DNA of 64,000 nt from Berberis thunbergii (lineage: Eukaryota; Streptophyta; Magnoliopsida; Ranunculales; Berberidaceae). Location of the stretch: positions 62,001 through 126,000 of the forward strand of contig QNQO01002077.1 of NCBI GenBank assembly GCA_003290165.1. The letters are read 5' to 3'. The notes below the pieces were generated by a model. The model was given only the letters and a program-made list of their open reading frames with translations. It was not told the DNA's origin and ran no database searches. This document shows, in pieces, positions 17,737 through 30,200 of the stretch (position 1 is its first letter; every line of letters begins with the position of its first letter). A program made the translations under genes and the position numbers.

Positions 17737-20447
17737 ATGGCTGAAGCTGCAGTGAGTCTTGCTATTGAGCATTTGATACCCTTTTTGATCGAAGAAGCAA
17801 AACTGTTGAAAGGAGTGCGAGGCGAAGTGGAGTTCATCAAAGATGAAATGGATTCCATTCGTGTCGTGCTAAAGGATGCTGATGCAAGGGCGGAGATTGA
17901 AGAAGATGTCAAGGTCTGGGTTAAACAATTGCGACAAGTTGCCTTCAGAATGGAAGACGTTATGGATGAGTTTCGCCTCCGTGTTGCACAACAAGAGCCA
18001 CGACGCAGTGGAGGGGTCCTTAGTTGGGTTCGCCAGACTTTCGGATGCGTCAAGCGCTTGAAGTCTCGCCTTGTCGTTGCCACTGATATTCAAGATATAA
18101 AAGGAAAACTGATTCAGATTAGCGAACGAAAAGACAGATATAAATTCAATCAATCCAGCAGCTCCAACAGTAATGAAGAATGGAAGTTTCATCAGGATGA
18201 TGCTCTTTATGCTGAAGATTCAGAACTCGTCGGGATCAAGGAGCAAAAAGACCAACTTATAAGTTGGTTGGTAGAAGGCGATCGGTGTTCGCAGTAGTAG
18301 GAACTGGTGGAGTAGGCAAAAGCACCCTTGTCAGGAAAGCCTACGAAAGTGATCAAGTGAAAAGCAAATTTTATTGCTATGCATGGATCACGGTTTCACA
18401 ATCTTTCAAAATTGAAGAGCTTCTGCGGAAATTGATCATGCAATTCCAAGAATCGATGAAGGATTCAATTTCTCCACTGGTGGACGAGAAACTGGAGAGG
18501 ATTCAGCTGACTGATAAACTTAGGAGCTATCTTCAAGGAAAGAGGTATGTGGCTATTCTTGATGACGTTTGGAGTGTCGAACTATGGACTTCCTTGAAAA
18601 ATGCATTGCTCGATAATCATTGCCATAGTAGAATCATTGTCACCACGCGTAAGAATGGTGTTGCTTATTCATTTGTTGATTCTCCTTCACATGTTTGCAA
18701 TCTCTCTCCCTTGCCTCTGGAAGATGGCTTGAATCTTTTCTATAAAAAGGCGTTTGGATCGGATTTCAAGGGACAATGCCCACCGGACTTGGAGGATTTG
18801 TCAAAGAAAATCGTAATGAGAAGTGGAGGTCTTCCCCTGGGAATTGTGGTAATGGGTGGTCTTCTTTTGACAAAAGAAAAGACCTTCTTGGAATGGAAGA
18901 AATTTCATGACAGCCTTTCTTCTAACTTAGGAGAGGATCCCAATCTAAGGAGTATAATGAAAATCATCTCACTCAGTTACCAAGACCTGCCTTATCATCT
19001 TAAATCTTGTTTTCTTTACTTTGGTCTTTTTCCAGAAGATTATGAAATATTTGCTTTTAAGTTAACTCATTTGTGGATAGCCGAAGGATTTGTCAAAGAA
19101 AAAATGGGGAAAACGCTAGAAGAGGTTGCAGAAGATTATCTTGACCAACTTGTCAGGAGGAATTTGGTGCAAGCACATCCATCGATTATCTATTTTGATT
19201 GTAAATCCTACAGAGTTCATGATCTGATGCACGAGTTTATTCTCTCGAGATCTCTAGAGGAAGATTTTTGTGAAGTTCTTGGTGGAAAGGCCAGTGCCAG
19301 TTCAATTGTGAACAGTCGACGACTTTTTATTCAAAGCATCCCCAGTAGAGATGATATCCTGAAAAACACAAGTACGCCATGTGTTACTCGTTCACTTTTT
19401 GTGTTTCAATTGGATGAGTTGCCCAACTCTATGATGCACACATTTCTTTCTAGTTTTGTGCTACTAAAGGTACTTAGCCTCAGAGATGCACCTTTGGAGG
19501 ATTTTCCTTGCGAGGTCATAAAGCTACTGCAATTGAGGTATTTGGATATTGGTGGTACATTCATCAAAGCACTACCAGATAGTATTGTAAAACTGCAGAA
19601 TCTTGAAACTCTGTATCTGGAACATACTGATGTGGATCTCTTGCCACTTGCCATTCTGAAGCTTCGAAAATTGAGGCATCTTCGAGCAGATGTGACAGTA
19701 ATGCCAGAGAGAATCGGGCTTTTGACAAACTTGCAAAGTTTAAGAAATGTTGATGTGAGTCAAGGAACTAAATTAATCTTAGAGTTGGGGAAGCTCACTC
19801 AGTTGAGATTACTAAACATTGCCAATTTGAGAAGAGAAAATGGGATGAATTTGTGTGGCTCTATCGACAAGATGCATCACCTTCAAAGCTTAACCATCGA
19901 GGCATTAGAAAATGACGAATTTCTTCAATTGCAGTTTGTATCATCTCCTCCCTCACTTCTTCGGAATTTGCATCTGAATGGGCGTCTAGAAAGTTTACCT
20001 GACTGGGTACTCTCCCTTAAAAACCTTAATGAAATTACGTTACACTTCTCAAGATTAAGTGAGGATCCATTGAAAGCATTACAAACTTTACCTAATCTAG
20101 AACATGTCCTGCTTCAAGCAAATGCATATGTTGGAGAGGAGTTGCATTTTCAGGCTGACAGTTTTCCGAAACTCAAGAGGTTTTTCCTGGGTGGATTAGA
20201 AATGTTGCATTCATTGGTGATACAGAAAGGTGCACTAACCAAACTTCAAGAAATGAGTATTGTAGATTGTCAGCAATTAAGGGAGATGCCCACGGGCATA
20301 GCAGATCTCAAGAAGCTCAAAACTCTGGCCTTTTATCAAATGCCGAATGGTTTCATGAGGAAGCTTGCACAAGATGGTGGCGAAGATTACTGGAAAGTGA
20401 AGCATGTACCACGAGTTCAATTTGTTGGTCCGATTGAAGAAGACTGA
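17737..20447 (+). pseudogene. NLR1: RPM1-like CC-NB-LRR split by a 10-bp deletion
   Basis: The ATG at 17737 opens a 186-codon frame with the Rx-type coiled coil (MAEAAVSLAIEHLIPFL; EDVMDEF at the EDVID position). It stops at 18295-18297. The NB-ARC-LRR continues in another frame from ~18264 to 20447: P-loop GTGGVGKST, kinase 2 AILDDVW, RNBS-B RIIVTTR, GLPLGIV, VHD in place of MHD, then ~14 degenerate LRRs ending VPRVQFVGPIEED. Compared with NLR2, ten bases (GGAAAGGCGA) are missing at ~18279, between two GGCGA repeats, which causes the shift. A further in-frame 27-bp deletion removes nine residues before the SSSS linker. Family role: cytosolic immune receptor sensing pathogen effectors. The two frames overlap, so separate CC and NB-LRR proteins are conceivable but unsupported. 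The promoter is replaced by pararetroviral DNA. Confidence 0.9.
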
Positions 20448-21130
20448 GTCGGTGTGACTGATTTGGTGTGTGTCTCAAACTCTCTACATCATTTAACTTC
20501 TACCATTGCCATATTAGATTTTTATTTGAATTGTTACTTTGTTTTATACTGGTTTGATTTGAGAAAGCTACATACAATTTATCAATCGCAGGTCTTTCTT
20601 TACAAAGTTTTATTTCAACGATTTTTGAATTTATCAAATAAATGAAGTGAGGATTTGTTTAGTAAAGCTGTCAGGCATGTTGTTAGAAGTTCAATTTAAG
20701 TTGTGTATATATGCCTTTTCTACTAAGCCATGTTAGTAGTTCAGTAAATTGCTTGTATTATTGATCAATCTGCCTCTATCTATTTTTGATGATATGATGC
20801 ACTCACACCACACCATGTTGTTGGATTTGTAATAGGTGGGGCGAGAACATCAGAAGTGAGGATCCGATGATGCAGAGGAGGCCACGGTAGCTGGCAAGAA
20901 AACTCTGTGCAGTAACTTTTCATTCACAAAGTGGTCGTTTTCCCAGTTTAAGTGTGTAATAAGTTGATACATTGTGTGTGCATGTGGTGATTGAGATGTA
21001 GAAGGTGACTTTGTTATGTTTGTATAGTATTGTATTGTATTTTTTCTGTGTTTTTTATTAGTACAATCTTATGTTGATTATTTATGGTATTATTATTATG
21101 TCTGGCATTGGATAATCACTCATAGAAATA
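20448..21130 (+). other. NLR1 3' UTR and flank
   Basis: The sequence following the stop (TGATTTGGTGTGTGTCTCAAACTCTC) is conserved after NLR2 and NLR3. It contains the conserved block 20821-20900 and ends where EBS-intron-like sequence begins. Confidence 0.6.
20821..20900 (+). repeat. Conserved NLR 3'-flank block
   Basis: A block of ~70 bp, GGTGGGGCGAGAACATCAGA followed by GTGAGGATC and GCAGAGGAGGCC, is preceded by an acceptor-like TTGTAATAG. Homologous blocks follow NLR2 (~36770), NLR-psiB (~43198) and NLR3 (~55524), and a relic stands at ~48601. Reading frames are not conserved, so it is probably a 3'-UTR exon. Confidence 0.65.
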
Positions 21131-22020
21131 TGAGCAATTAAAGAGGTGCCCACGGGTAATATTTATTCAGTCAATTATGGAATCAAAGTAGATCTTTTTT
21201 TCCCCTTAAAAACCTGAAAAGTTTGTTATAATGGATGTTCATTTGCTGCTGTTGTTGTTTATTATTTTAAAGAATTAGAAGATAATGAATATCATGTAGT
21301 AAAGACGAAGATGTAGTAATTTTTACTTTTTCTTTTTCAGGATTTAAAGTATGTAGTAAAGATGAAGGTAATGAATATCATGTCATCAAAACCTGGCAAT
21401 TCAGTGAATTGAATATTTACATCATGTCATCACTTGGATTTAAAGTATGTAGTTATCATTATTATTGTTTATTTCTCTCCCCCAATATTGGATTGGGCAC
21501 ATAACTTGTATTTCAATTTCATCAAGAGTTATCGAGGAGGCTTTGAAGATTTATATGAGCTTGGTGAGAGATTGAGAAGTAAACATTCGACTACAGAATA
21601 TATTTTACAATTATAAAATTTGGTAAACTTTATAGGATAGTGGAGAATGGGTGATAGGAAGAGGAGGTTTATCATTGGGCCTAAGGAAATAGTTGAGGAT
21701 TAGGAGAACTGGTCAGATTCAAGTTACAGTTTTCAGTTTTATCTCCTTGATGGTGACAAAGGGGAAATCTTGAATCCACAAGGCAGTAGGAGGAAGAGAA
21801 GAAAATCCTTGAATCCACGAGGTAATTGGGGAGAATAGAAGATGAAAGGGAACAAAGAATAGACGAAGCTTGAATCCACAAGGTAGTAGAAGATGAAAGG
21901 GGAAAAATAGACTAAGCTTGAATCCACAAGGGGAAATCTTGAATCCACAAGGTAGTAGGAGGAAGAGAAGAAAATCCTTGAATCCACGAGGTAATTGGGG
22001 AAAATAGAAGATGAAAGGGG
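21131..22020 (+). repeat. Copy of EBS intron-3 sequence with expanded minisatellite
   Basis: It begins AGGTGCCCACGGGTAATATT (shared with 56050) and then follows EBS intron-3 sequence 5490-6260, with internal shuffling. From 21768 to 22020 the TTGAATCCACAAGG core with GA-rich spacers occurs about six times. The last repeat runs directly into NB-ARC coding sequence at ~22018. Confidence 0.75.
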
Positions 22021-22282
22021 CGAGGAAAGGCAATCGGTGTTTGCAGTAGCAGGAACTGGTGGAGTAGGCTAAACAACCCTTGTCAGGAAAGCCTATGAAA
22101 GTGATCAAGTGAAAAGCAAATTTTATTGCTATGCATGGATCACCGTTTCACAATCTTTCAAAATTGAAGAGCTTTCGTGGAAATTGATCAAGCAATTCCA
22201 GGAATTGATGCAGGATTCATTTTCTCTACCATTGGATGAGAAACTGGAGAGGACTCAGCTGATTGACAAACTCAGGAGCTAT

Positions 22283-25200
22283 TGACAAGTTTAAGGCCAA
22301 ATTGTTCTCTTTCATTCATTCATCAACAATATAAATACTGTAGTCAAAATACAATAGGAAACCACCATACATTAGGAAGTCTCCCAAACCAAGGAAACAA
22401 ATCACTAGCCATCGGAAAGTTTCCTAACCCCATAAAACTTCTAACCCCATAAAACTTGCAACACAATATGCTAAATATATTTTCCTAACAATAAGATGTA
22501 TTTCCTAATACTGGAAGATATTTTCCTAACAATAGGATGCATTTTCTTATACCCCCCCTCAAGTTGGAGCATGAGGGTTAAGAATGCCCAACTTGCCAAA
22601 GAGATAATCGAACTGCGATTTGTCCAAGGCCTTTGTGAAAATGTCTGTCAATTGATCAGTCGTTGGCACATACGAAGGAGCAATAAGACCATCCTGAATA
22701 GCATCACAAACAAAGTGACAATCAACTTCAATATGCTTCGTACGTTCATGGAAGACGGGGTTCTGCGCAATGTATATGGCAAACTGACTATCACAAAAGA
22801 GGGGAACGACCTTGGGATGAAGTACCCCTAATTAAACTCAATAATAAACCTTTCAACCATTTCAACTCACAGGTTATGGCGGCCATAGAGCGATATTCCA
22901 CCTCAGCCGAAGAACGAGAAACCGTATGTTGCTTCATAGTTTTCCAAGCAATCGGAGAATGGCCCAGAAACACCAACCACCCCGTTAGGGACCTCCGAGT
23001 AATAGGACAAGTGGCCCAATCAGAATCACACCAACCTTGCAAAGTCAAGTCACTATCCGAGCGCAGGAGATTACCATAACCCGGAGTACCTTTCAAATAG
23101 CGGACAACGCGCAATGCAGCATCCCAATGCTCCTGTCGCGGTTGCTGCATAAAATGAGATAACACATGAATCGAGTACGTCAAATCAGGACGTGTGACCG
23201 CCAAATAGACAAAACGCCCCACCAGACGCCTATAAGACTCAGGATCCGAGAGAAAAGAACCCGTGGCATGCGCCAGTTGATGGTTTTGTTCGATCAAAGA
23301 CATAGAAGGCTTCGAACCCAAGAGACCCACCTCCAAAATAATATCAAGTGCATATTTACGTTAAAACAACCCTGCAGAGCTGCGGGCAACCTCAATACCA
23401 AGGAAGTATTTAAGGACCCCGAGGTCCTTCATATGAAAACAGGAGCCAAGGTAGCTTTTAAACAGAGTTAAAGCAGCAGAATCATTCCCAGAGAGTATTA
23501 AATCATCAACATACACGAGCACATTAATTTGAACCGGCCTCTTCTTATAAGTAAAAATGGAATAATCAGAATAAGACTGTAAAAAAACCATACCCTTTTA
23601 AAGCTGACACGAGCTTAGCAAACCAACATCGATGAGCCTGTTTCAATCCATATAGAGATTTACGCAACCGACACACCAAACCAGGTTCATTAGAGGTAAA
23701 GCCAGGAGGGAGTTTCATATAGACCTCCTCATCTAGATCCCCGTGCAGAAAAGCATTGTGTACATCCATCTGATGCAACTCCCAATTTTTAGAAGCCGCA
23801 ATTGCAAGGAATGCGCGAACAGTCGTCATCTTTGCCACTAGAGCGAATGTCTCGTCATAATCTATCCCTTCGGTCTGATGATTACCGAAAACAACCAAAC
23901 GAGCCTTCAATCTCTCAATACCAGCATCAGATTTTTACTTTATCTTATACAACCATTGACTACCAAGGGCCTTCTTCCCTGAAGGCAACTTTTCCATAGT
24001 CCACGTCCCATTGTCTTCCAAGGCCCGCATCTCCGCTTGCATAGCGGCGCGCCACCCTGCATCTTTTACAGCCTCCTTAAAAGACTGTGGCTCTCTTCCA
24101 GCTGTAATAGCTGCAATAAATTTTCGGTGTTTCACAGAAAAACTGTCACAACTAACATAATGTGCTATAGGATAAGGTGTACCTGAGGGAGGTGAAGATG
24201 TAGAAGCAGGTGAAGCGGAGGATGGACTATTTTTCTTCACCGTACTGTGTGTAACAAAGTCACGTAGCTTAACCAAATAATATTTTTCTCGAAAGCCACG
24301 ACCTAAATGCTCACTTGGCGGAGCATCTCCCGACACTGCCCCCCTGAATCATCCGTAGGAGAAGGCGTAGGCAACACCTGTGGCTGCGGTGCAGGGAGCA
24401 CGGGCTGCAACTGCGTGGCGGTGGGCTGTGGTATGGCTCGCGGCTGCTGGGCTAAAGCAGGCTTGGGTGTGGCGGCCTATGGCGGCGGCTGCAGCGGTGT
24501 GGTGGCCTGCGGCTGCTGGTCTGGAGCACCCCTGGGCGTGGGAGGGCGTACTTGCTGCACCTCCTCAGCATTTTCTAAAAAAACCAAAAAATCCACAACC
24601 ACCCCTTCATGCAGATCACCATGAATGTCATTGCGAGCAGCAAAATTAGGAGCCTCAACATCAAGATATGGGAGCACATTCTCATAAAACTTGACATCCC
24701 TTGACACAAAAAATCTTGCTTGTCCAAATCAAACAAATACCAACCCTTCTTGCCAAACGGATATCCCACAAAGACACATTTACGACTCCTACTGGCAAAC
24801 TTATCACCCTTTGCCTTCTGATTATAAGCGAAGCACAGAGAACCGAAAACACGCAATTCACCAAAGGAAGGCGGACTACCAAACAAGACTTCATATGGAG
24901 TTTTATTGCCAAGAATACTAGAAGGTGTCCGATTGATTATATGAGCAGCGGTAAGGGCACATTCCCCCCAAAAATAAAGCGGTAGACCACCCTAAAATCG
25001 TAAGGCACGAGCAACATTCAAAATGTGTTTATGTTTCCTTTCTGCCCGGCCATTTTGTTGAGGAGTTCTCACACAAGAAGTTTGAAACAGAATGCCATTG
25101 ACAAAAAAATAATCCTTTAGGCAATTAAATTCAGTACCATTATCACTACGAACAATCTTCAATTTATGAGAAAATTGTCTATCAATCATAGCTATAAAGG

Positions 25201-26314
25201 ACAGACACATTTTAAAAACTTTCGTTTTATCAACTAACAGATAGATCCACACAGCGCGGGAGAAGTCATCCACTAGTGTCAAAAAATAGCGAGCCCCACA
25301 AGACGATGGTGTATCATATGGCCTTTATAAATCACAATGGACTAACTCGAAAATGCGAGTAGAGTGATTATCACTTAACGGAAAACTATCCCTAGAATGT
25401 TTAGCACAATGACAAACTTCACATGTTTTATTCAAGTTACCACTAGAATTGCTAAAAAAAGGAAGCAACTTCACCACTTTCTCAGAAGGATGCCCCAATC
25501 TGCGATGCCATAGCTCCAAAGAAGTTGAAGGAGCAGCTGAAACTGCTTTCACCTTTGTCTCCTCCCGTAAGTAATATAGTCCATCCCTTCTGTTACCCGT
25601 TCCAATCACCTCCCTCGTGTGTCGGTCCTGGATAGCACACAAGTCGGAGTTAGTTATGAATTCACAATTTATATCATCACTCAATTGTGAAGCCGAAATT
25701 AAATTACAATTTAATTTTGGAACATAAAGAACATGGTTAAGAATAATTTTGTCAGTAAGCTTGACAATTCCTTCCTTCAAGGCAACAACGTTTTGACCAT
25801 CTGGGAGGCCAACAGAACAGGGAGTCACATTTCTTAGATCCGACAAATACGACAAATCTCCCATAACATGATTGGAGCACCAAGTGTCAATAATCCACTT
25901 ACCATTCAACCGATTAGTACCTGATCCGATGTGAAGATTGAGAGCCTGCCATTGTTGGTATCTATTGCTGGTAACATGGGCGTTTGATGGAATTCCATGA
26001 TAGCTCCTAGCTTATTGCTTGGTTTTAACCTTGCTCTGATACCATGACAAGTTTAAGGCCAAATTGTTCTCTTTCATTCATTCATCAGCAATATAAATAC
26101 TGTAGTCAAAATACAATAGGAAACCACCATACACTAGGAAACCTCCCAAACCAAGGAAACAAATCACTAACCATCGGAAAGTTTCCTAACTCCATAAAAC
26201 TTCTAACCCCATAAAACTTGCAACACAATATGCTAAAATATATTTTCCTAACAATAAGATGTATTTCTTAATACTGGAAGATATTTTCCTAACAATACGA
26301 TGTATTTCCTAATA
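22283..26314 (-). mobile_element. Copia LTR retrotransposon 1, minus strand, gag-deleted
   Basis: LTRs lie at 22283-22551 and 26045-26314 (~270 bp, about a dozen differences by eye, ~95% identical). They are flanked by the 5-bp duplication GCTAT at 22278-22282 and 26315-26319, inside the NLR-psiA NB-ARC. On the minus strand the primer-binding site TGGTATCAGAGC (complementary to initiator Met-tRNA) adjoins the 5' LTR at 26034-26044, and a G-rich polypurine tract precedes the 3' LTR at 22552. Only ~135 bp separate the 5' LTR region from the protease sequence, so nearly all of gag is missing. Domain order protease-integrase-RT-RNase H identifies Copia. Confidence 0.95.
22566..25909 (-). pseudogene. 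Copia 1 pol remnant
   Basis: Read on the minus strand: protease-like WIIDTWCSNHVMGDL (the DTG triad appears as DTW), a GAG-pre-integrase histidine/cysteine region, integrase core (SDNGTEFNCL, TPQQNGRAERKHKHI), reverse transcriptase ([34 protein letters not shown]) and RNase H (WCDSDWATCP, SSAEVEYRSMA). It is interrupted by several stops and frameshifts, including a poly-T length change near 24710 and breaks near 23590, 23935 and 25320. It cannot make a full polyprotein. Confidence 0.92.
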
Positions 26315-27291
26315 GCTATCTTCAAGGAAAGAGGTATATGGTTATTCTAGATGATGTTTGGAGTGTCCAACTATGGACTTCCTTGAAAAATGCATTGCTC
26401 GATAATCATTGCCATAGTAGAATCATTGTCACAGCACGTGATAATGGTGTTGCTTATTCATTTGTTGATTCTCCTTCACATGTTTGCAATCTCTCTCCTT
26501 TGCCTCTTGAAGATGGCTTGAATCTTTTCTATAAAAAGGAGTTTGGATTGGATTAGGGACAATGCCCACCGGACTTGGAGGATTTGTCAAAGAAAATCGT
26601 AATGAGAAGTGGAGGTCTTCCCCTGGGAATTGTGGTAATGGGTGGTCTTCTTTTGACAAAAGAAAAGACCTTCTTCGAATGGAAGAAATTTCATGACAGC
26701 CTTTCTTCTAACTTAGGAGAGGATCCCAATCTAAGGAGTATAATGAAAATCATCCCACTCAGTTACCAAGACTTGCCTTATCATCTTAAATCTTGTTTTC
26801 TTTACTTTGGTCTTTTTCCAGAAGATTATGAAATATTTGCTTTTAAGTTAACTAATTTGTGGATAGCCGAAGGATTTGTCAAAGAAAAAATGGGGATAAC
26901 CCTAGAAGAGGTTGCAGAAGATTATCTCGACCAACTTGCCAAGAGGAATTTGGTGCAAGCATATCCATCGACTATATATTATAATGTAAAATCCAGCAGA
27001 GTTCATGATCTGATGCACGAGTTTATTCTCTCGAGATCTCTGGAGGAAGATTTTTGTGAAGTTCTTGGTGGGAAGGCCAGTGCCAGTTCAATTGTGAACA
27101 GTCGACGACTTTCTATTCAAAGCGTCCCCAGTAGAGATGATATCCTGAAAAACATAAGTACGCCATGTGTTACTCGTTCACTTTTTGTGTTTCAATTGGA
27201 TGAGTTTCCCAACTCTATGATGCACACATTTCTTTTTAGTTTTGTGTTACTAAAAGTACTTAGCCTCAGAGATGCACCTTTGGAGGATTTT

Positions 27292-30200
27292 TATTAGGAA
27301 ATACATCCTATTGTTAGGAAAATATATTCAAGTATTAGGATGTATTTCCTATTGTTAGGAAAATATCTTCCAGTATTAGGAAATACATTCTATTGTTAGG
27401 AAAATATATTTTAGCATATTGTGTTGCAAGTTTTATGGGGTTAGGAAACTTTTCGATGGCTAGTGATTTGTTTCCTTGATTTGGGAGGTTTCCTAATGTA
27501 TGGTGGTTTCCTATTGTATTTTAACTACAGTATTTATATTGCTGATGAATGAAAGAAAGAAGACAATTTGGCCTTAAACTTATCATGGTATCAGAGCCTA
27601 CCTAAAACTTTCTTCTATCTTGATTGTTTGCTATGGCTGGTGGGGAAACTCCTTCATCATAGCCTCCAAAGATCGAGGCTAATTTACCATTCTTTCTAGG
27701 GCCGCAAGATAGGCCTGGGGATTTTATCACTCCGATTCGCCTCAAACTCGACAACTTTGATGATTGGTCTCACGCAATTCGTGTTGCTCTTACTTCCCGC
27801 AAAAAAATTGGTTTTCTTGATGGCTCCATTAAAGACCTGGTTCCCCCTTGCACGAAGGATGATTGGATTACAATTCACTGCATGCTCGTTTCTTGGCTCA
27901 TGAACACGATCGACTCAGAGGTAAAATCTATGTTATCAAACTATGATGACGCAAAACGATTGTGGGATGATTTGCATGAAAGATTTTGTCTTGTCAATGG
28001 TCCAAGAATACAACAACTAAAATCTGACATAAATCGCTGTGAGCAGACCAAAACTATGCCCATTGCGATTTATTTCAGCAAACTAACTATGTTGTGGGAT
28101 GAACTAGATAAACACGAACCCTTAATCTCTTGCAAGTGTGGTAGGTGTACTTGTGGTGTAGGTAAACAACATGCGGAAAGGCGTGAGAGAGATCGATTGC
28201 ATCAATTCCTGCTTGGTTTGGTTTCCGAATATTATGCCTCCCTGCGCTCTACTCTCTTGTCTCAAGACCCCCTGCCATCACTAAATAGAGCTTTCCAAAC
28301 AATAGCTCAAGAGGAAAGAGTTAGGGGGATAGCATGCATTAAAGACGAGGCATTTGAAGTTGCGGGCTTTGCGGTACGTATGGACAATCGTTCCAAACCA
28401 CGCCTTACTCGAGCCGAGAAGGCTGCCCTGGTCTGCTCACACTGCCACAAGACGGGTCATAACGACACCACCTGCTTTGAGCTGCACGACACTCCAGATT
28501 GGTTCATTGAGAAGTATGGGGCTAAAAGTGCGATGAAGGGAGCTGCACCACTTGCTGCTGCACGTGGCTGCGGACACGTCAAGGCCAACAAGGCCACGTC
28601 TGACCAGGCACTGATAGCACTGCCAGGATCTTCGTCGGCTGCACCTCTACCAGGTTTTTCTGCCGAACAATGGCAGACTCTCATGGCCGCTTTCGACACT
28701 CCTCACCCTTCCCCTCATCGGTTGAACGGTAAGTGGATTATTGACACTGGGTGCTCCAATCATGTTATGGGAGATTTGTCGTATTTGTCGGATTTAAGAA
28801 ATGTGACTCCCTGTTCTGTTGGCCTTCCGGATGATCAGAGTGTTGTTGCCTTGAAGAAAGGACTTGTCAAACTTACTGACAAAATTATCCTTAACCATGT
28901 TCTTTATGTTCCAAAATTAAATTGTAATTTAATTTCGGCTTCACAATTGAGTGATGATATAAACTGTGAATTCATGACTAACTCAGACTTGTGTGCTATC
29001 CAGGACCGACACACAAGGGAGGTGATTGGAACGGGTGACAGAAGGGATGGACTATACTACTTACGGGAGGAGACAAAGGTACAAGCAGTTTCAGTTACTC
29101 CTCCAACTTCTTTGGAGCTTTGGTATCGCAGATTGGGTCATCCTTCCGAGAAAGTGGTGAAGTTGCTTCCTTTTTTCAGCAATTCTAGTGGTAACTTGAA
29201 TAAAGCATGTGAAGTTTTTCACCGTGCTAAACATTCTAGGGATAGTTTTCAGTTAAGTGATAATAAATCTACTCGAATTTTTGAGTTAGTACATTGTGAT
29301 TTATGGGGGCCATATGATACACCATCGTCTTGTGGGGCTCGCTATTTTTTGACATTAGTGGATGACTTTTCCCGCGCTGTGTAGATCTATCTGTTAGTTG
29401 ATAAAACAGAGGTTTTAAAAATGTTTATGTCCTTTATAGCTATGATTGATAGACAGTTTTCTCAGAAATTGAAGATTGTTCGTAGTGATAATGGTACTGA
29501 ATTTAATTGCCTTAAGGATTATTTTTTGGTCAATGGAATTCTGTTTCAAACTTCTTGTGTGGGGACTCCTCAACAAAATGGCCGGGTAGAAAGGAAACAT
29601 AAACACATTTTGAATGTTGCTCGGGCACTACGATTTCAGAGTGGTTTACCGCTTTATTTTTGGGGGGAATGTGCCCTTGCCGCTGCTCATATAATCAATC
29701 GGACACCTTCTAGTATTCTTGGCAATAAAACTCCATATGAAGTCTTGTTTGGTGATCCTCCTTCCTTTGGTGAATTGCGTGTTTTCGGCTCTCTGTGCTT
29801 CGCCCATAATCAGAAGGCAAAGGGTGATAAGTTTGCCAGTAGGAGTCGTAAATGTGTATTTGTGGGATATCCGTTTGGCAAGAAGGGTTGGTATTTGTTT
29901 GATTTGGACAAGCAAGATTTTTTTTTGTGTCTAGGGATGTCACGTTTTATGAGAATGTGTTCCCATATATTGATGTTGAGGCTACTAATTTTGCTGCTCG
30001 CAATGACATTCATGGTGATCTGCATGACGAGGTGGCTGTGGATCTTCCGGATTTTTTAGAAAATGATGAGGAGGTGCAGCCAGTACGCCCTCCCACGCCC
30101 AAGGGTGTTCCAGACCCACAGCCGCAGGCCACCACACAGCTGCAGCCGCCGCCACAGGCCGCCACACCGTCCACACCCAGGCCTGCTCTAGCCCAGCAGC

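Noticed and set aside
17643..18192. Minus-strand frames of 107-146 codons across NLR1 (and equivalents at NLR2 and NLR3)
   Set aside because: Antisense shadows of conserved coiled-coil coding sequence; no domain.
22018..22282. NB-ARC fragment as an independent truncated NLR gene
   Set aside because: It continues after the Copia element at 26315 across a GCTAT duplication, so it is one interrupted pseudogene.
24307..24649. Gly/Ala/Trp-rich plus-strand frames
   Set aside because: Antisense of the Pro/Gln-rich Copia linker between integrase and reverse transcriptase.
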